Shown piece by piece: positions 1 to 8,122 of a DNA stretch of 50,131 nt. Under the pieces are notes generated by a model, which was given only the letters and a program-made list of their open reading frames with translations, had not been told where the DNA came from and made no database searches. The DNA is from an uncultured Eubacterium sp. (GTDB lineage: Bacteria; Bacillota; Clostridia; Oscillospirales; CAG-272): positions 1-50,131 of the forward strand of contig UQUT01000012.1 in NCBI GenBank assembly GCA_900544285.1, in the 5' to 3' direction. Numbering within the stretch: position 1 is the first letter of the stretch; the number at the start of each line of letters is the position of its first letter. Both the position numbers and the translations under genes were made by a program.

Positions 1-69
1 TTTCTTTTGCCTACTTTTCTTTTCAAAGAAAAGTACGGTGCCTACTTTTCTTTTCCAAAGAAAAGTAGG
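1..69. repeat. R1 repeat, double hairpin at pfkA 3' end
   Basis: Two hairpins of the R1 family lie in tandem (about 11-39 and 41-69), each made of CTTTTCTT and AAGAAAAG arms. The last base of the second hairpin touches the pfkA stop codon at 70-72. The element may serve as the pfkA transcript end, but no U-tract follows the stem, so an ordinary intrinsic terminator is not shown. The copy may extend beyond the left edge of the window. Confidence 0.85.
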
Positions 70-1131
70 TTATTGGATTTCGCCGGCGATTTCGTAAAGA
101 CGCTGCATACCGGAAAGCACCTTTGCGCAACGCGCCTCCATAGACGCCTTGTCCTCGGGAGAGAGCGCGGCGATTTCTTCGGGAGTGATTTTCTTTTTGA
201 ACATTCTGTCAACCGTCAGCGCATATTTGATATCCGTGCAGCAGATTTTGTCGTCAACCTTGCAGACAACAAGGTCGGAATGACCTGCGAGAAGCTGGTC
301 AACGGCATAAACGCCCATTTCGGAAGCGACGAGTCTGTCCTCAAGAGTGGGCGAGCCGCCGCGCTGAACGTGCGCAAGGCGGGCAAACTTCGTTTCTACG
401 CCGGTTTTGTCCTGAATGGTCTTTGCGAGCTGTTCCGCATAACCGGGAAGCCCCTCGGAAACGATGACGATAAACGCCCTCTTGCCGCCGGCTCTTGCCC
501 GCTTTATGTCCTCGATCGCCTTGTCCTCATCGAACGGGATTTCGGGGATTGCGATAGCCGTTGCGCCGGTTGCGATGCCCGTGCGGAGCGCAATATGTCC
601 TGCCCAGCGACCCATGACCTCAACAACATCGCAGCGCGCGTGCGATTCGCAAGTGTCGCGGAGACGGTCAACCATAGCGATGACCGTGTTCATTGCCGTG
701 TCAAAACCGATTGTATAATCGGTGGAGGTTATGTCGTTATCAATCGTGCCGGGGATACCGATCGTCGGTATGCCGCGCTTGGAAAGGTCGGTTGCACCGC
801 GGAACGTTCCGTCGCCGCCGATAGCGATTATACCGTCGATATGATTCTTTTTGCAGACGGCAATAGCCTTTGCCATGCCTTCTTCCGTTTTGAATTCAAG
901 GCAACGGTCGGTATAAAGGACGGTACCGCTGCGCGTGATGATGTTCGATACGTCGGAGGGGGACTTGACGAGCACCATATTGTCGTTTATAAGCCCCTTA
1001 TAGCCCTCATAAATACCGTAAACCTCAACGCCTCTTGCAAGAGCCGCTCTTGCCGCCGCTCTGTATGCGGCGTTCATGCCGGGAGCGTCGCCGCCCGACG
1101 TAAGTATGCCTATTCTTCTGAACTGTTTCAT
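70..1131 (-). CDS. pfkA: ATP-dependent 6-phosphofructokinase
   Basis: Phosphorylates fructose 6-phosphate to fructose 1,6-bisphosphate with ATP, the committing step of glycolysis, in the cytoplasm. The 353-residue product has the N-terminal TSGGDAPGMN nucleotide loop (11-20), GGDG at 105-108, PGTIDND with the catalytic aspartates at 127-133 and VMGR at 172-175. Glycine in GGDG and glycine before TIDND (not the Asp and Lys of the pyrophosphate-dependent enzymes) argue for ATP as donor. It is about 30 residues longer than the classical 320-residue enzyme, mostly at the C terminus. The ATG is preceded by AAGGAAGG. It is the last gene of a minus-strand operon behind the EEP-family and DUF6062 genes, and its stop codon abuts an R1 repeat. 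Confidence 0.96.
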   Translation of the reverse strand: MKQFRRIGILTSGGDAPGMNAAYRAAARAALARGVEVYGIYEGYKGLINDNMVLVKSPSDVSNIITRSGTVLYTDRCLEFKTEEGMAKAIAVCKKNHIDGIIAIGGDGTFRGATDLSKRGIPTIGIPGTIDNDITSTDYTIGFDTAMNTVIAMVDRLRDTCESHARCDVVEVMGRWAGHIALRTGIATGATAIAIPEIPFDEDKAIEDIKRARAGGKRAFIVIVSEGLPGYAEQLAKTIQDKTGVETKFARLAHVQRGGSPTLEDRLVASEMGVYAVDQLLAGHSDLVVCKVDDKICCTDIKYALTVDRMFKKKITPEEIAALSPEDKASMEARCAKVLSGMQRLYEIAGEIQ

Positions 1132-1174
1132 TGTTTTTGCCTTCCTTTATTTTGTGAATATTTTTATTGACCGA

Positions 1175-1894
1175 TTACTTGTTTTCTTCGGAGTTGACGC
1201 CTCCGGAGAGGAAATTTATTGCCCTCGGAACGGAGTCCTTTGCGTTGTACCAAGGCTCGGAGTCATAGCGATAGTCAAATTTTTTGCAGAACCAGCTGAC
1301 GTCGCCCCCAAGCTCGTGAATATACTTTTTCATAATATCCCGCGATACGGAGAAGAATTCGCCGAACATTTTCTTCGGAAGATTGTCTCTCCCCGCCGCG
1401 AGCAAGAGCTTGTAGTCCGGCAGGCAGAAGCAACGTTGCGCCTTGTATTTATCGCGGAACTGCTCCTCGTTTTCCCAGAGATATATCACCGTGCCGAGCA
1501 TTTTTGAAAAAGCGTCGTCGACGCGCGAGCAGACATAGCATGAGGCTTCAAGCCTTGCCAGCTTTTCCTCCTCCTTTGCGCCCTTGCCGTCAAAGAGGGT
1601 GCCGCCGGAGAAGATTTCCTTTTCCGTCTCGGCTATGTGACTTTCAAGCATAAGCGCGATGGGAAGACGACTTCCGCCGCCGCCCGTCATCATATCGAAG
1701 TGCCTGCGGCAAAAGCCCTTTTTGTTTGTTTCAATCCGGACATCCGGCTCCATCATCGCTGCGCCGGTTATACGTTCAATCTCGTTTTTTTCGAGCATTC
1801 TGCGCAAAAGGCAGAGGGGGCAGTCCGGAGTTTCGCTTTCGAGGGTCTTATCAAAAGCCTCGTTTATCGGTATCGTATATATCTTTTCTGCCAA
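1175..1894 (-). CDS. DUF6062 family protein
   Basis: A 239-residue cytoplasmic protein of unknown function that resembles the clostridial DUF6062 family. Visible hallmarks are the N-terminal IYTIPINEAFD segment, a CPLC pair (Cys25, Cys28), the conserved MMEPDVRIETNKKGFCRRH block (about 47-65) and a second pair CYVC (Cys119, Cys122). These four cysteines could bind a metal. No membrane segment or signal peptide is seen. The start is TTG at 1892-1894, chosen because GAAAGGAG lies 8 bases upstream. It sits 20 bases after the EEP-family gene and 43 bases before pfkA, so the three are probably cotranscribed. Family assignment is from remembered motif order; function is unknown. Confidence 0.8.
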   Translation of the reverse strand: MAEKIYTIPINEAFDKTLESETPDCPLCLLRRMLEKNEIERITGAAMMEPDVRIETNKKGFCRRHFDMMTGGGGSRLPIALMLESHIAETEKEIFSGGTLFDGKGAKEEEKLARLEASCYVCSRVDDAFSKMLGTVIYLWENEEQFRDKYKAQRCFCLPDYKLLLAAGRDNLPKKMFGEFFSVSRDIMKKYIHELGGDVSWFCKKFDYRYDSEPWYNAKDSVPRAINFLSGGVNSEENK

Positions 1895-1914
1895 GAGAGC
1901 GTCTCCTTTCGGAT

Positions 1915-2673
1915 TTATACCGTCAGCTCTACGTTTGCGATATACGCCTTGTGGTCGGAGAGCTGCCTGTCGATTATTTCAACGGACTCCGTTCTGAATT
2001 CCTTGCTGACGAAGATATAATCTATCTTCTGGTCGGGGCCGAATTCGGGGTTTGTCGGGTAGGTTATAGCGCCCTTGTCCGGATAGACGTCAAACGTATC
2101 GGAGAGAAGCTCGCGGATGGGGTCGAGAACGGGGTCGTCGGGCTGGGCATTGAAATCTCCCATAACGATAACGGGATGACTGCTGTCCTTTATCAGCTCC
2201 GCCAGAATTTTTACGGCGTTTGCTCTTTCCGCCTTTGCAAGACCGAAATGCGAAACGAAAACGTCAACGTCCGTTCCCTCAAAATCGACGAGCGCATTGA
2301 GGATAACCCTTGTTTCGTAATAGACGTCCTCGTCACGCGTGACGGGGTCGGGAATGGGACAGATGCGTACGTCTTTTATATGATGCTTTGAGAGGAAGCC
2401 GTTTCCGTAATTGCCCGGCTTGCCGCCGAAAAGCCACGTGACCGCCGGCGCGAACGCGTCCTCATAGCCGAGAAGACCGCCCAGAACCTGCGTAGTCTTT
2501 ATTCTGCCGCTGCGCACGAGCATATAGTCAACCTCGTTGAGCCCGCAGATATCGGGGTTCTGCTCCTTTATCATTTGGGCATATTTTTCAACGGAATATT
2601 CAAAGGGCTTTCCCGTGCCCTTGCCGAAGTCTCTTGTCGCCGCGATGTTATAGGTCATAAGTTTTAATTTCAT
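1915..2673 (-). CDS. endonuclease/exonuclease/phosphatase family protein
   Basis: A 252-residue metal-dependent phosphoesterase of the EEP fold (DNase I, exonuclease III, sphingomyelinase group). The catalytic pattern is complete: TYN at 7-9, the metal-binding GLNEVD at 44-49, His142 in SHFGL, GDFNAQPDD at 172-180, KIDYIFVS at 216-223 and the final SDH at 239-241. The substrate cannot be read from the sequence; without a signal peptide it is most likely cytoplasmic, acting on a nucleic acid or a phosphorylated small molecule. A strong GGAGG precedes the ATG. It is the first gene of the operon that ends with pfkA and is served by the promoter at 2716-2744. Confidence 0.88.
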   Translation of the reverse strand: MKLKLMTYNIAATRDFGKGTGKPFEYSVEKYAQMIKEQNPDICGLNEVDYMLVRSGRIKTTQVLGGLLGYEDAFAPAVTWLFGGKPGNYGNGFLSKHHIKDVRICPIPDPVTRDEDVYYETRVILNALVDFEGTDVDVFVSHFGLAKAERANAVKILAELIKDSSHPVIVMGDFNAQPDDPVLDPIRELLSDTFDVYPDKGAITYPTNPEFGPDQKIDYIFVSKEFRTESVEIIDRQLSDHKAYIANVELTV

Positions 2674-2715
2674 AGATTTTTCCTCCGAAAATAAAAGCTT
2701 CGATTTTCTTTCATA

Positions 2716-2744
2716 ATAATATCATCTTTTTCTCGTAATTACAA
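2716..2744 (-). promoter_or_regulatory. sigma-A-type promoter of the EEP-DUF6062-pfkA operon
   Basis: On the minus strand TTGTAA (2739-2744) and TATTAT (2716-2721) are separated by 17 bases. The predicted transcript begins about 35-40 bases upstream of the ATG at 2673. It is divergent from the glycosylase promoter. Confidence 0.65.
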
Positions 2745-2749
2745 TAAAA

Positions 2750-2767
2750 AATCGTTAAATAACGATT
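2750..2767. promoter_or_regulatory. palindromic operator candidate between divergent promoters
   Basis: AATCGTTA and TAACGATT form a perfect 8-bp inverted repeat with a 2-base centre, lying just upstream of both divergent -35 boxes. Such a position suits a regulator that controls both operons. No regulator is encoded next to it. Confidence 0.5.
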
Positions 2768-2785
2768 AAATTTATGCCCCTTCGG

Positions 2786-2814
2786 TTGACAAAACGGCGA
2801 AAATAACGCATAAT
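2786..2814 (+). promoter_or_regulatory. sigma-A-type promoter of the glycosylase-kdgK operon
   Basis: TTGACA (2786-2791) and CATAAT (2809-2814) with a 17-base spacer, ending 33 bases before the ATG at 2848. Confidence 0.8.
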
Positions 2815-2847
2815 TGAGTATGAGCCTGCGACAAAGGAGGGCATATC

Positions 2848-3705
2848 ATGATACAGACAGCCGTTTGCACGGATAAAATAGTTTTTGAAGGCGTCCGGAA
2901 TTTCTCTCCCGCCCTCATTTTTGACTGCGGTCAGTGCTTCCGGTTTGACGTCCTTGCGGACGGCTCTGCGGAGGGGACTGTCGGGCGCGAGCACGCAAAA
3001 ATCTCCGTCAACGGCGATACGGTCACAGTTGACGGCGGGCAGGACAGAGAACTCTGGCGGCGGTTTCTCTGCATCGACGAGGATTACGACGCCATAAAAA
3101 AGAACATCGGCGAGCATTTCGGCAAATACGGAGACGTCATTTTTGACGCAATGCGCGTCGGAAACGGAATAAGGATTCTCCGGCAGGATGAATGGGAGGC
3201 GCTTTGCTCCTTCATTGTTTCACAAAACAACAATATCGGCAGGATAAAGAAAATTATCGCGCGGCTCTGCGAAAAATTCGGCGAGCCGTTTGAGTCCGGC
3301 GGGAAGATATATTACAGCTTTCCGAAGGCGGAGACGCTTGCCTGCGCAAGCGAGATTGACATTTTCTCCTGCGGCACGGGGTTTCGTGCAAAATACATAA
3401 GCGACGCGGCGAAAAAGGTCGCATCCGGCGAAATCAACCTTGAAAACATCTCCTCTCTGGACGACGAAAACGCCCGCGCGGAGCTTATGAAGATATGCGG
3501 CGTCGGACCCAAGGTTGCAAACTGCGCTTTGCTTTTCGGCTTTCATCGTCTCTCCTCATTCCCGATCGACGTATGGATAAAGCGCGTGCTGGACAAATAC
3601 TATAAAAACGGGATAGACCTTGGCGACCTCGGCGATTATGCGGGAGTTGCGCAGCAATATCTTTTTTATTACGAACGCTATAAAAACGGGGAGGAAATCA
3701 AATGA
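2848..3705 (+). CDS. 8-oxoguanine DNA glycosylase/lyase (OGG type)
   Basis: Base-excision repair enzyme that removes oxidised guanine from DNA and can nick the strand by beta-elimination. The 285-residue product has the OGG N-terminal domain (SPALIFDCGQCFRFD, about 20-34), the QNNN motif that lines the base pocket (126-129), and the helix-hairpin-helix GPD region: CGVGPKVANC with the likely Schiff-base Lys222, and the general catalytic Asp241 in PIDVW. This residue pair is the same as in human OGG1 and clostridial OGG homologues. The ATG follows AAAGGAGGG. It overlaps the next gene by ATGA (3702-3705), indicating translational coupling. Activity on 8-oxoguanine rather than 3-methyladenine is inferred from the OGG_N-like domain. 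Confidence 0.9.
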   Translation: MIQTAVCTDKIVFEGVRNFSPALIFDCGQCFRFDVLADGSAEGTVGREHAKISVNGDTVTVDGGQDRELWRRFLCIDEDYDAIKKNIGEHFGKYGDVIFDAMRVGNGIRILRQDEWEALCSFIVSQNNNIGRIKKIIARLCEKFGEPFESGGKIYYSFPKAETLACASEIDIFSCGTGFRAKYISDAAKKVASGEINLENISSLDDENARAELMKICGVGPKVANCALLFGFHRLSSFPIDVWIKRVLDKYYKNGIDLGDLGDYAGVAQQYLFYYERYKNGEEIK

Positions 3706-4361
3706 TACTTGAACCGAAAAATATAGACATAGCCTATCGTTGTGACGAATGCGGAGGCACCGTGCGGACGGTTGTCGGCGCGCTTGCGCTGTCGGGCGAC
3801 ATGCTGAAATTAAAGTGTGACTGCGGCGGCAGCGAGCTTACGATAAACAAAACGTCGGACGGAAAATACCGCTTCACGGTACCCTGCGTTTTCTGCGATT
3901 CGCCGCACACCTTCGTCATTTCAAGAAAGACGCTGATGTCAAGAGAACTTTTCACTTTCCCCTGCCCCTATGCGGGAATGGATATCCTTTTCATAGGAGA
4001 TGAAAAGCAGGTCGACGAAGCGATTGAAAAGTCGGATGACGAACTTTCGGAGCTTCTCGGCGAGCAGAGCTTTGACGATATCAAAAAGCCCGAGGACGAA
4101 GAATGGGGCGATGCGCATCTTCAGGATCTGATTCTCTTCTCGCTCGGCGAGCTTGCGGAGGACGACGCAATCAAATGTGACTGTCCCGACGGAGGAGACT
4201 TTGTTGTCACCCCTCATCCGGACAGGGTTGAAATAGCCTGCAAAAAGTGCGGCTGTAAAAGAGAAATTTCGTGCGAGGAGGGGAGCATCGGCGCTCACGT
4301 GCTTTTCGATTGTGACACCTTCCGCCTTCTCCCGCCCGACGATAATAAGGAGGATAAATAA
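3702..4361 (+). CDS. cysteine-rich zinc-ribbon-like protein
   Basis: A 219-residue protein that I cannot assign to a named family. It has paired cysteines typical of zinc ribbons: CDECGG (about 14-19), CDCGG (about 39-43), CVFC (about 62-65), CDCP (about 159) and CKKCGC near 180, with an acidic central linker (about 100-140). This reads as two zinc-binding domains joined by an acidic hinge, perhaps for nucleic-acid or protein binding. No signal peptide or membrane segment. It overlaps the glycosylase stop by 4 bases and its own stop abuts the kdgK ATG, so it belongs to a tight three-gene operon. A partner role in DNA repair is only guilt by association. Confidence 0.72.
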   Translation: MILEPKNIDIAYRCDECGGTVRTVVGALALSGDMLKLKCDCGGSELTINKTSDGKYRFTVPCVFCDSPHTFVISRKTLMSRELFTFPCPYAGMDILFIGDEKQVDEAIEKSDDELSELLGEQSFDDIKKPEDEEWGDAHLQDLILFSLGELAEDDAIKCDCPDGGDFVVTPHPDRVEIACKKCGCKREISCEEGSIGAHVLFDCDTFRLLPPDDNKEDK

Positions 4362-5384
4362 ATGAAAAAAATAGTCACTTTCGGCGAAATAATGCTTCGT
4401 CTTGCTCCGGAGGGATACCTCCGCTTTGAACAGGCGGATAAATTCTGCGCGACGTTCGGCGGAGCCGAGGCAAACGTTGCCGTTTCCCTTGCACGCTTCG
4501 GCGAGGACGCTCGTTTCGTCACAAAAATTCCCGCAAACCCGATCGGCGACAGTTGCATCCGCGCGCTCCGCGCAGAAGGCGTTGACGTTTCCGATATTGC
4601 CCGCGGCGGCGACAGGCTCGGCATTTATTATGCCGAAAAGGGTGCGTCGCAGAGACCTTCAAAGGTCGTTTACGACAGAAAATACAGCTCCATATCGGCT
4701 GCCGGCAGAGACGATTTCGATTGGGAAAAAATTCTTTCCGGCGCAGATTGGTTCCATTTCACGGGCATAACCCCCGCCCTCTCGGACGGCACCGCGGAAA
4801 TCTGTCTTGACGCGCTCAAAACGGCGAAGAAGCTCGGCGTAAAAACCAGTTGTGACCTCAACTTCCGCAAAAATCTCTGGACAAGCGAAAAGGCGGGCAG
4901 GGTTATGGGCGAGCTCATGACGTATGTCGATCTCTGCATCGCAAACGAGGAAGACGCGGACAAGGTTTTCGGTATCAAAGCGGCTTCGACCGATGTTGAA
5001 ACCGGCAAGCTGGACAGAGAAGGATATAAGGACGTCGCAAAACAGCTCTGCGAGCGTTTCGGCTGTTCCTCCGTCGCAATCACGCTCCGCGAAAGCATTA
5101 CGGCAAACGACAATAACTGGGCGGCTATGCTCTATTCGGGCGGCGAATGTTATTTCTCAAAGAAGTATGCCGTTCATATTGTTGACCGTGTCGGCGGCGG
5201 CGATTCCTTCGGCGCAGGACTTATATACAGCCTTGTAAACGGCAAGTCCCCCGCGGACGCCATAGAATTTGCAACCGCGGCTTCATGCCTGAAACACACA
5301 ATCGAAGGCGACTTCAACCGCGTGACGGTCGATGAAGTGAACGCTCTCGTAAAGGGCGGCGGCAGCGGCAGAGTTCAGAGATAA
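4362..5384 (+). CDS. kdgK: 2-dehydro-3-deoxygluconokinase (PfkB family)
   Basis: Phosphorylates 2-keto-3-deoxygluconate to KDPG with ATP, the step that joins hexuronate breakdown to the Entner-Doudoroff aldolase. The 340-residue protein begins with VTFGEIMLRLAPEG, has the FGGAEANVAVSLARFG ribokinase signature (about 32-47), the CDLNFRKNLW motif typical of KdgK (about 166-175) and the catalytic GGGDSFGAG block near residue 280, whose Asp is the general base. GGAGGATAAATAA precedes the ATG, which directly follows the upstream stop codon. The window also encodes mannonate dehydratase (48928-49974), the preceding pathway step, about 44 kb away. The pathway link is inference; sugar-kinase family membership is certain. 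Confidence 0.9.
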   Translation: MKKIVTFGEIMLRLAPEGYLRFEQADKFCATFGGAEANVAVSLARFGEDARFVTKIPANPIGDSCIRALRAEGVDVSDIARGGDRLGIYYAEKGASQRPSKVVYDRKYSSISAAGRDDFDWEKILSGADWFHFTGITPALSDGTAEICLDALKTAKKLGVKTSCDLNFRKNLWTSEKAGRVMGELMTYVDLCIANEEDADKVFGIKAASTDVETGKLDREGYKDVAKQLCERFGCSSVAITLRESITANDNNWAAMLYSGGECYFSKKYAVHIVDRVGGGDSFGAGLIYSLVNGKSPADAIEFATAASCLKHTIEGDFNRVTVDEVNALVKGGGSGRVQR

Positions 5385-5440
5385 GCTGATTTTTGCAAGA
5401 ACAACCGCAACGCAATTAAATTGAAAAATAGCAATGGCGA

Positions 5441-5480
5441 AAAAACAAAACAGGGGCACCCGCCTCTGTTTTGTTTTTTG
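5441..5480 (+). terminator. rho-independent terminator after kdgK
   Basis: Inverted repeat AAAACAGGGGC / GCCTCTGTTTT with one G-U pair and a CACCC-type loop, followed by GTTTTTTG. It lies about 60 bases after the kdgK stop. Confidence 0.85.
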
Positions 5481-5574
5481 TAAAGTTCTGATTGTTCGGT
5501 TTCGGCTCCGCCGAAGGCGGTGAGGGATTGTTTTTTTACAATCATTCCACCACTTCGTGGTTTCCGAACCCGTC

Positions 5575-5712
5575 TCAGCGACGCCTGCAAACGCTTGCGC
5601 ATTTGCAAATCCCACTCCGTCACGGCAAGCCGTGCCACTACCCTCTTCTCGGCGAAGCCTGCAAGGGTGCTCCGCACCGCTTGCATATCCCCCAATGTGT
5701 GAGGCTGAAAAG
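5575..5712. repeat. R2 repeat copy
   Basis: A GC-rich degenerate repeat containing CTCTTCTCGGCGAAGCCTG and GGTGCTCCGCACCGCTTGCA. Roughly 80 bases match, in inverted orientation, the region 35461-35560; shorter matches occur at 40367-40480 and 43921-44000. It shows no convincing ORF with a ribosome binding site. The 480-base gap 5385-5865 contains only the terminator, this repeat and R1 copies. Confidence 0.75.
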
Positions 5713-5720
5713 GAACGCTC

Positions 5721-5880
5721 AAACAAATAACCAAAGTTTCTTTTGCCTACTTCTCTAATAAAAGCGTGGCATAAAATCAAAAAGGAGCAGAGTGCCTGCT
5801 CCTTTGATGAAATTATAAAGCCTTATCAGACTAATAACCGAAGTTTCTTTTGCTTGCTTTTCTTTTCAAAGAAAAGTAAG
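5721..5880 (+). repeat. R1 repeats, two copies
   Basis: The first copy (5721-5757) has the AAATAACCAAAGTTTC lead but a decayed hairpin. The second (about 5770-5880) shows the full unit: a GGAGCA/TGCTCC mini-hairpin, TGATGAAATTATAAAG, the CTAATAACCGAAGTTTC lead and the terminal hairpin. The second copy reaches into the helicase gene and supplies its stop codon at 5866-5868. Confidence 0.85.
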
Positions 5881-8055
5881 TTCGTCTGTGCGGAGGCGGT
5901 CGAGGGCGAAGGCTTTGCGGAGAAGTTCCGGTTCGACGCAGGCGTCATACTTCTCACTTATCGGCAGCTCGCCTTTGCCGACGAGGGTCATCGGGTCGAT
6001 TTCGCCGTCAAGCAGGGAAGCGATTGCCGCTGTCAGCTCGGCACAGTCGCGTTCGCTTTTGAAGGTAATGTAATAACAACCGTTGTGCTCAATGCCGCGG
6101 ATTCCGAGCTCGCCCGCATGCTTTTTGAGAACGCGGACAAGAGTTGAAAACGACCTTGTCCCAAGCCACGGGAAGAGACATTTTGTGCTTCCGCCGAGGG
6201 AAATGAGCCTGTCGCTTTTGATTTTTGCGTTTTCCGCAACCCGCCTTGCCGCCGCGAGACGCTCGCGGGCGTTTGCCTTGAGATACGGAAAGTCACGGTC
6301 GCCGCAGAGGATTTCAAACATCTTTAGCAGGACCTTTGTGTGAACCTCGCCGTAGTCGCCCGGCCATGATATTTCCATTTTTCCGGGAACGCTGTGAACA
6401 AAAATCAGCTTGCGGGCAAGGTCAAGCTCCTCCACCTCCCAGACGCGACCCGCAAGGGCAAACCTGTCGCCGACGGGAACAGGGGAGGAGATAGTTCCGA
6501 TTTCATCGCTTCCGCTTTTGACGGAATAATCCTCGCTGTCTTTGAACACTGCATAGAATTTGAAGCTCTTGAGGAGCCTTTCGCCCGCAAGTCCGACGAG
6601 GAGCGTTCCGTCCTCGCAAAGGGAAAGATAATCTTTTTTTATCATATGAACGAGCAGGGAACGGTAATCTTCTTTTTCAACTGCGGCAAAGGGCGAAAGC
6701 GAGAGTATTCTTTCCGCAAGTGCCTTCGGAGTCAGCGCGCCGGACGAGGCGAGAACGGAGAGCGTCTGTTGGAAAAGCAAGCTGACAGGTAGCTTTTTCA
6801 CATATTGCGGCTCGACGAATTTTTCGTCGATATAAAGCTGAATGACAGCTATCCCGCGCAGCATATCCCAGGGGATGAGCTGGGGGAGGGGCGTGTCGGG
6901 CAGAGGATTTTCCTCGCGGAAAACCATAAACATTTCCGGCGGAGCGTCGCGACGTCCGCTTCTGCCCAGCCTTTGGAGAAAGCTCGATACTTTTGACGGC
7001 GAGCCGAGCTGAACGACGCGCTCAAGCCTGCCGATGTCAATGCCTAGCTCCATTGTCACCGTCGCACATGCGACGCAGGGCAGATCGCTTTTCAGCCTGT
7101 CCTCCGCTTCTTCGCGTATCGAAGCAGAGAGGTTGCCGTGATGAATGAAGAAAATGTCATTATCACCGCGGAGGGCGCAGATTTGGTGCATTGTTGCGCA
7201 GATGTACTCCGTTTCTTCGCGGGAATTTGAAAAAATTATGCTTTTTTGAGTTCGGGAGCAGTCGTAAATATATTCATAGCCTGCGTCGATTGCGATTTTG
7301 CTTTCGGGCGACTCTGCCGGATTTTCTCCGTTGTCCGTTGTTTCGTCCTGAATATAAAAATGCTGAAGCGCGAGCTTTATCCGGCTTTTTCCTCCCGGAA
7401 TGACGGGCGCCTGAACGTTTCTGCCGCTGTTGCCCGTCAGCCACCTTTTCGCACTCTCCATATCGCCTATCGTTGCCGAAAGTCCGATTCGCCTTGCTGA
7501 AAAGCCGAGAATTCTGTCCAGCCTGTCCAGCTGGCAGATGACCTGATTTCCTCTGTCCGCGCTCATCAGCGTGTGAATTTCGTCGATTATGACGTAGCGC
7601 AGACCGCCGAAAATGCGGAGAATATCTGCTCCGCGGTTGATAAGCATACTTTCAAGCGATTCCGGCGTTATCTGGAGAACTCCCTTCGGGTCGTCGAGCA
7701 TTTTTTTCTTGTGACTCTGCGCAACGTCGCCGTGCCAATGAAAAACGGGCAAGCCGGAATCGAAAAGAAGTGCGTCGATACGTTGAAACTGGTCGTTTAT
7801 AAGGCTTTTGAGGGGCGCTATATAAAGCACGCCGACAGACATCGTCGGATTTTCCGTAAGCTCTGTGATAATCGGGAAGAACGCCGCTTCCGTTTTGCCG
7901 GAGGCTGTGTCGGAGGAGAGGATGAGGTTGTCGTCGCTTCCGAAAATGACATTTGCCGCTGCAATCTGCGCAGGGCGGAGCTCCTTCCAGCCGCTTGCGT
8001 ATATATAATCCCGAACGAGGGGACAGTAGCGGGAGAAAATTTCTTCGCCTGTCAT
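5866..8055 (-). CDS. DEAD/DEAH-box ATP-dependent helicase (Lhr-like)
   Basis: A 729-residue superfamily-2 helicase expected to unwind or remodel DNA or RNA with ATP. Visible motifs are the Q-like RPAQ (27-30), Walker A ASGKT (51-55), motif Ib TPES (about 130), DEIH (158-161), SAT (about 194), the IIFSNSREE segment of the second RecA domain, and motif VI QRLGRSGRR near residue 365. A long C-terminal region of about 330 residues follows, as in Lhr-type and related clostridial helicases. AAAAGGAG precedes the ATG. The last residues (TFL) and the TGA lie inside an R1 repeat, so the natural C terminus may have been altered slightly. It stands alone, behind a terminator that separates it from the VanY gene. 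Confidence 0.9.
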   Translation of the reverse strand: MTGEEIFSRYCPLVRDYIYASGWKELRPAQIAAANVIFGSDDNLILSSDTASGKTEAAFFPIITELTENPTMSVGVLYIAPLKSLINDQFQRIDALLFDSGLPVFHWHGDVAQSHKKKMLDDPKGVLQITPESLESMLINRGADILRIFGGLRYVIIDEIHTLMSADRGNQVICQLDRLDRILGFSARRIGLSATIGDMESAKRWLTGNSGRNVQAPVIPGGKSRIKLALQHFYIQDETTDNGENPAESPESKIAIDAGYEYIYDCSRTQKSIIFSNSREETEYICATMHQICALRGDNDIFFIHHGNLSASIREEAEDRLKSDLPCVACATVTMELGIDIGRLERVVQLGSPSKVSSFLQRLGRSGRRDAPPEMFMVFREENPLPDTPLPQLIPWDMLRGIAVIQLYIDEKFVEPQYVKKLPVSLLFQQTLSVLASSGALTPKALAERILSLSPFAAVEKEDYRSLLVHMIKKDYLSLCEDGTLLVGLAGERLLKSFKFYAVFKDSEDYSVKSGSDEIGTISSPVPVGDRFALAGRVWEVEELDLARKLIFVHSVPGKMEISWPGDYGEVHTKVLLKMFEILCGDRDFPYLKANARERLAAARRVAENAKIKSDRLISLGGSTKCLFPWLGTRSFSTLVRVLKKHAGELGIRGIEHNGCYYITFKSERDCAELTAAIASLLDGEIDPMTLVGKGELPISEKYDACVEPELLRKAFALDRLRTDELTFL

Positions 8056-8075
8056 AAATATCTCCTTTTATATCA

Positions 8076-8103
8076 AATCCCAACCCGAGAAGCGGGTTGG
8101 GAT
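8076..8103 (-). terminator. hairpin terminator of the VanY-like gene
   Basis: ATCCCAACCCG and CGGGTTGGGAT form an 11-bp stem with a short loop, 20 bases after the VanY stop codon and before the helicase gene. The T-rich tail on the minus strand is short, so efficiency is uncertain. Confidence 0.65.
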
Positions 8104-8122
8104 CTGTGTTCTGACTTTTTTA

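Noticed and set aside
7..1170. 387-residue plus-strand frame over pfkA
   Set aside because: It is antisense to a clear phosphofructokinase and begins inside an R1 repeat.
5385..5865. Short ORFs in the kdgK-helicase gap
   Set aside because: They run through R2 and R1 repeats, lack ribosome binding sites and have same-like counterparts at every R2 copy.
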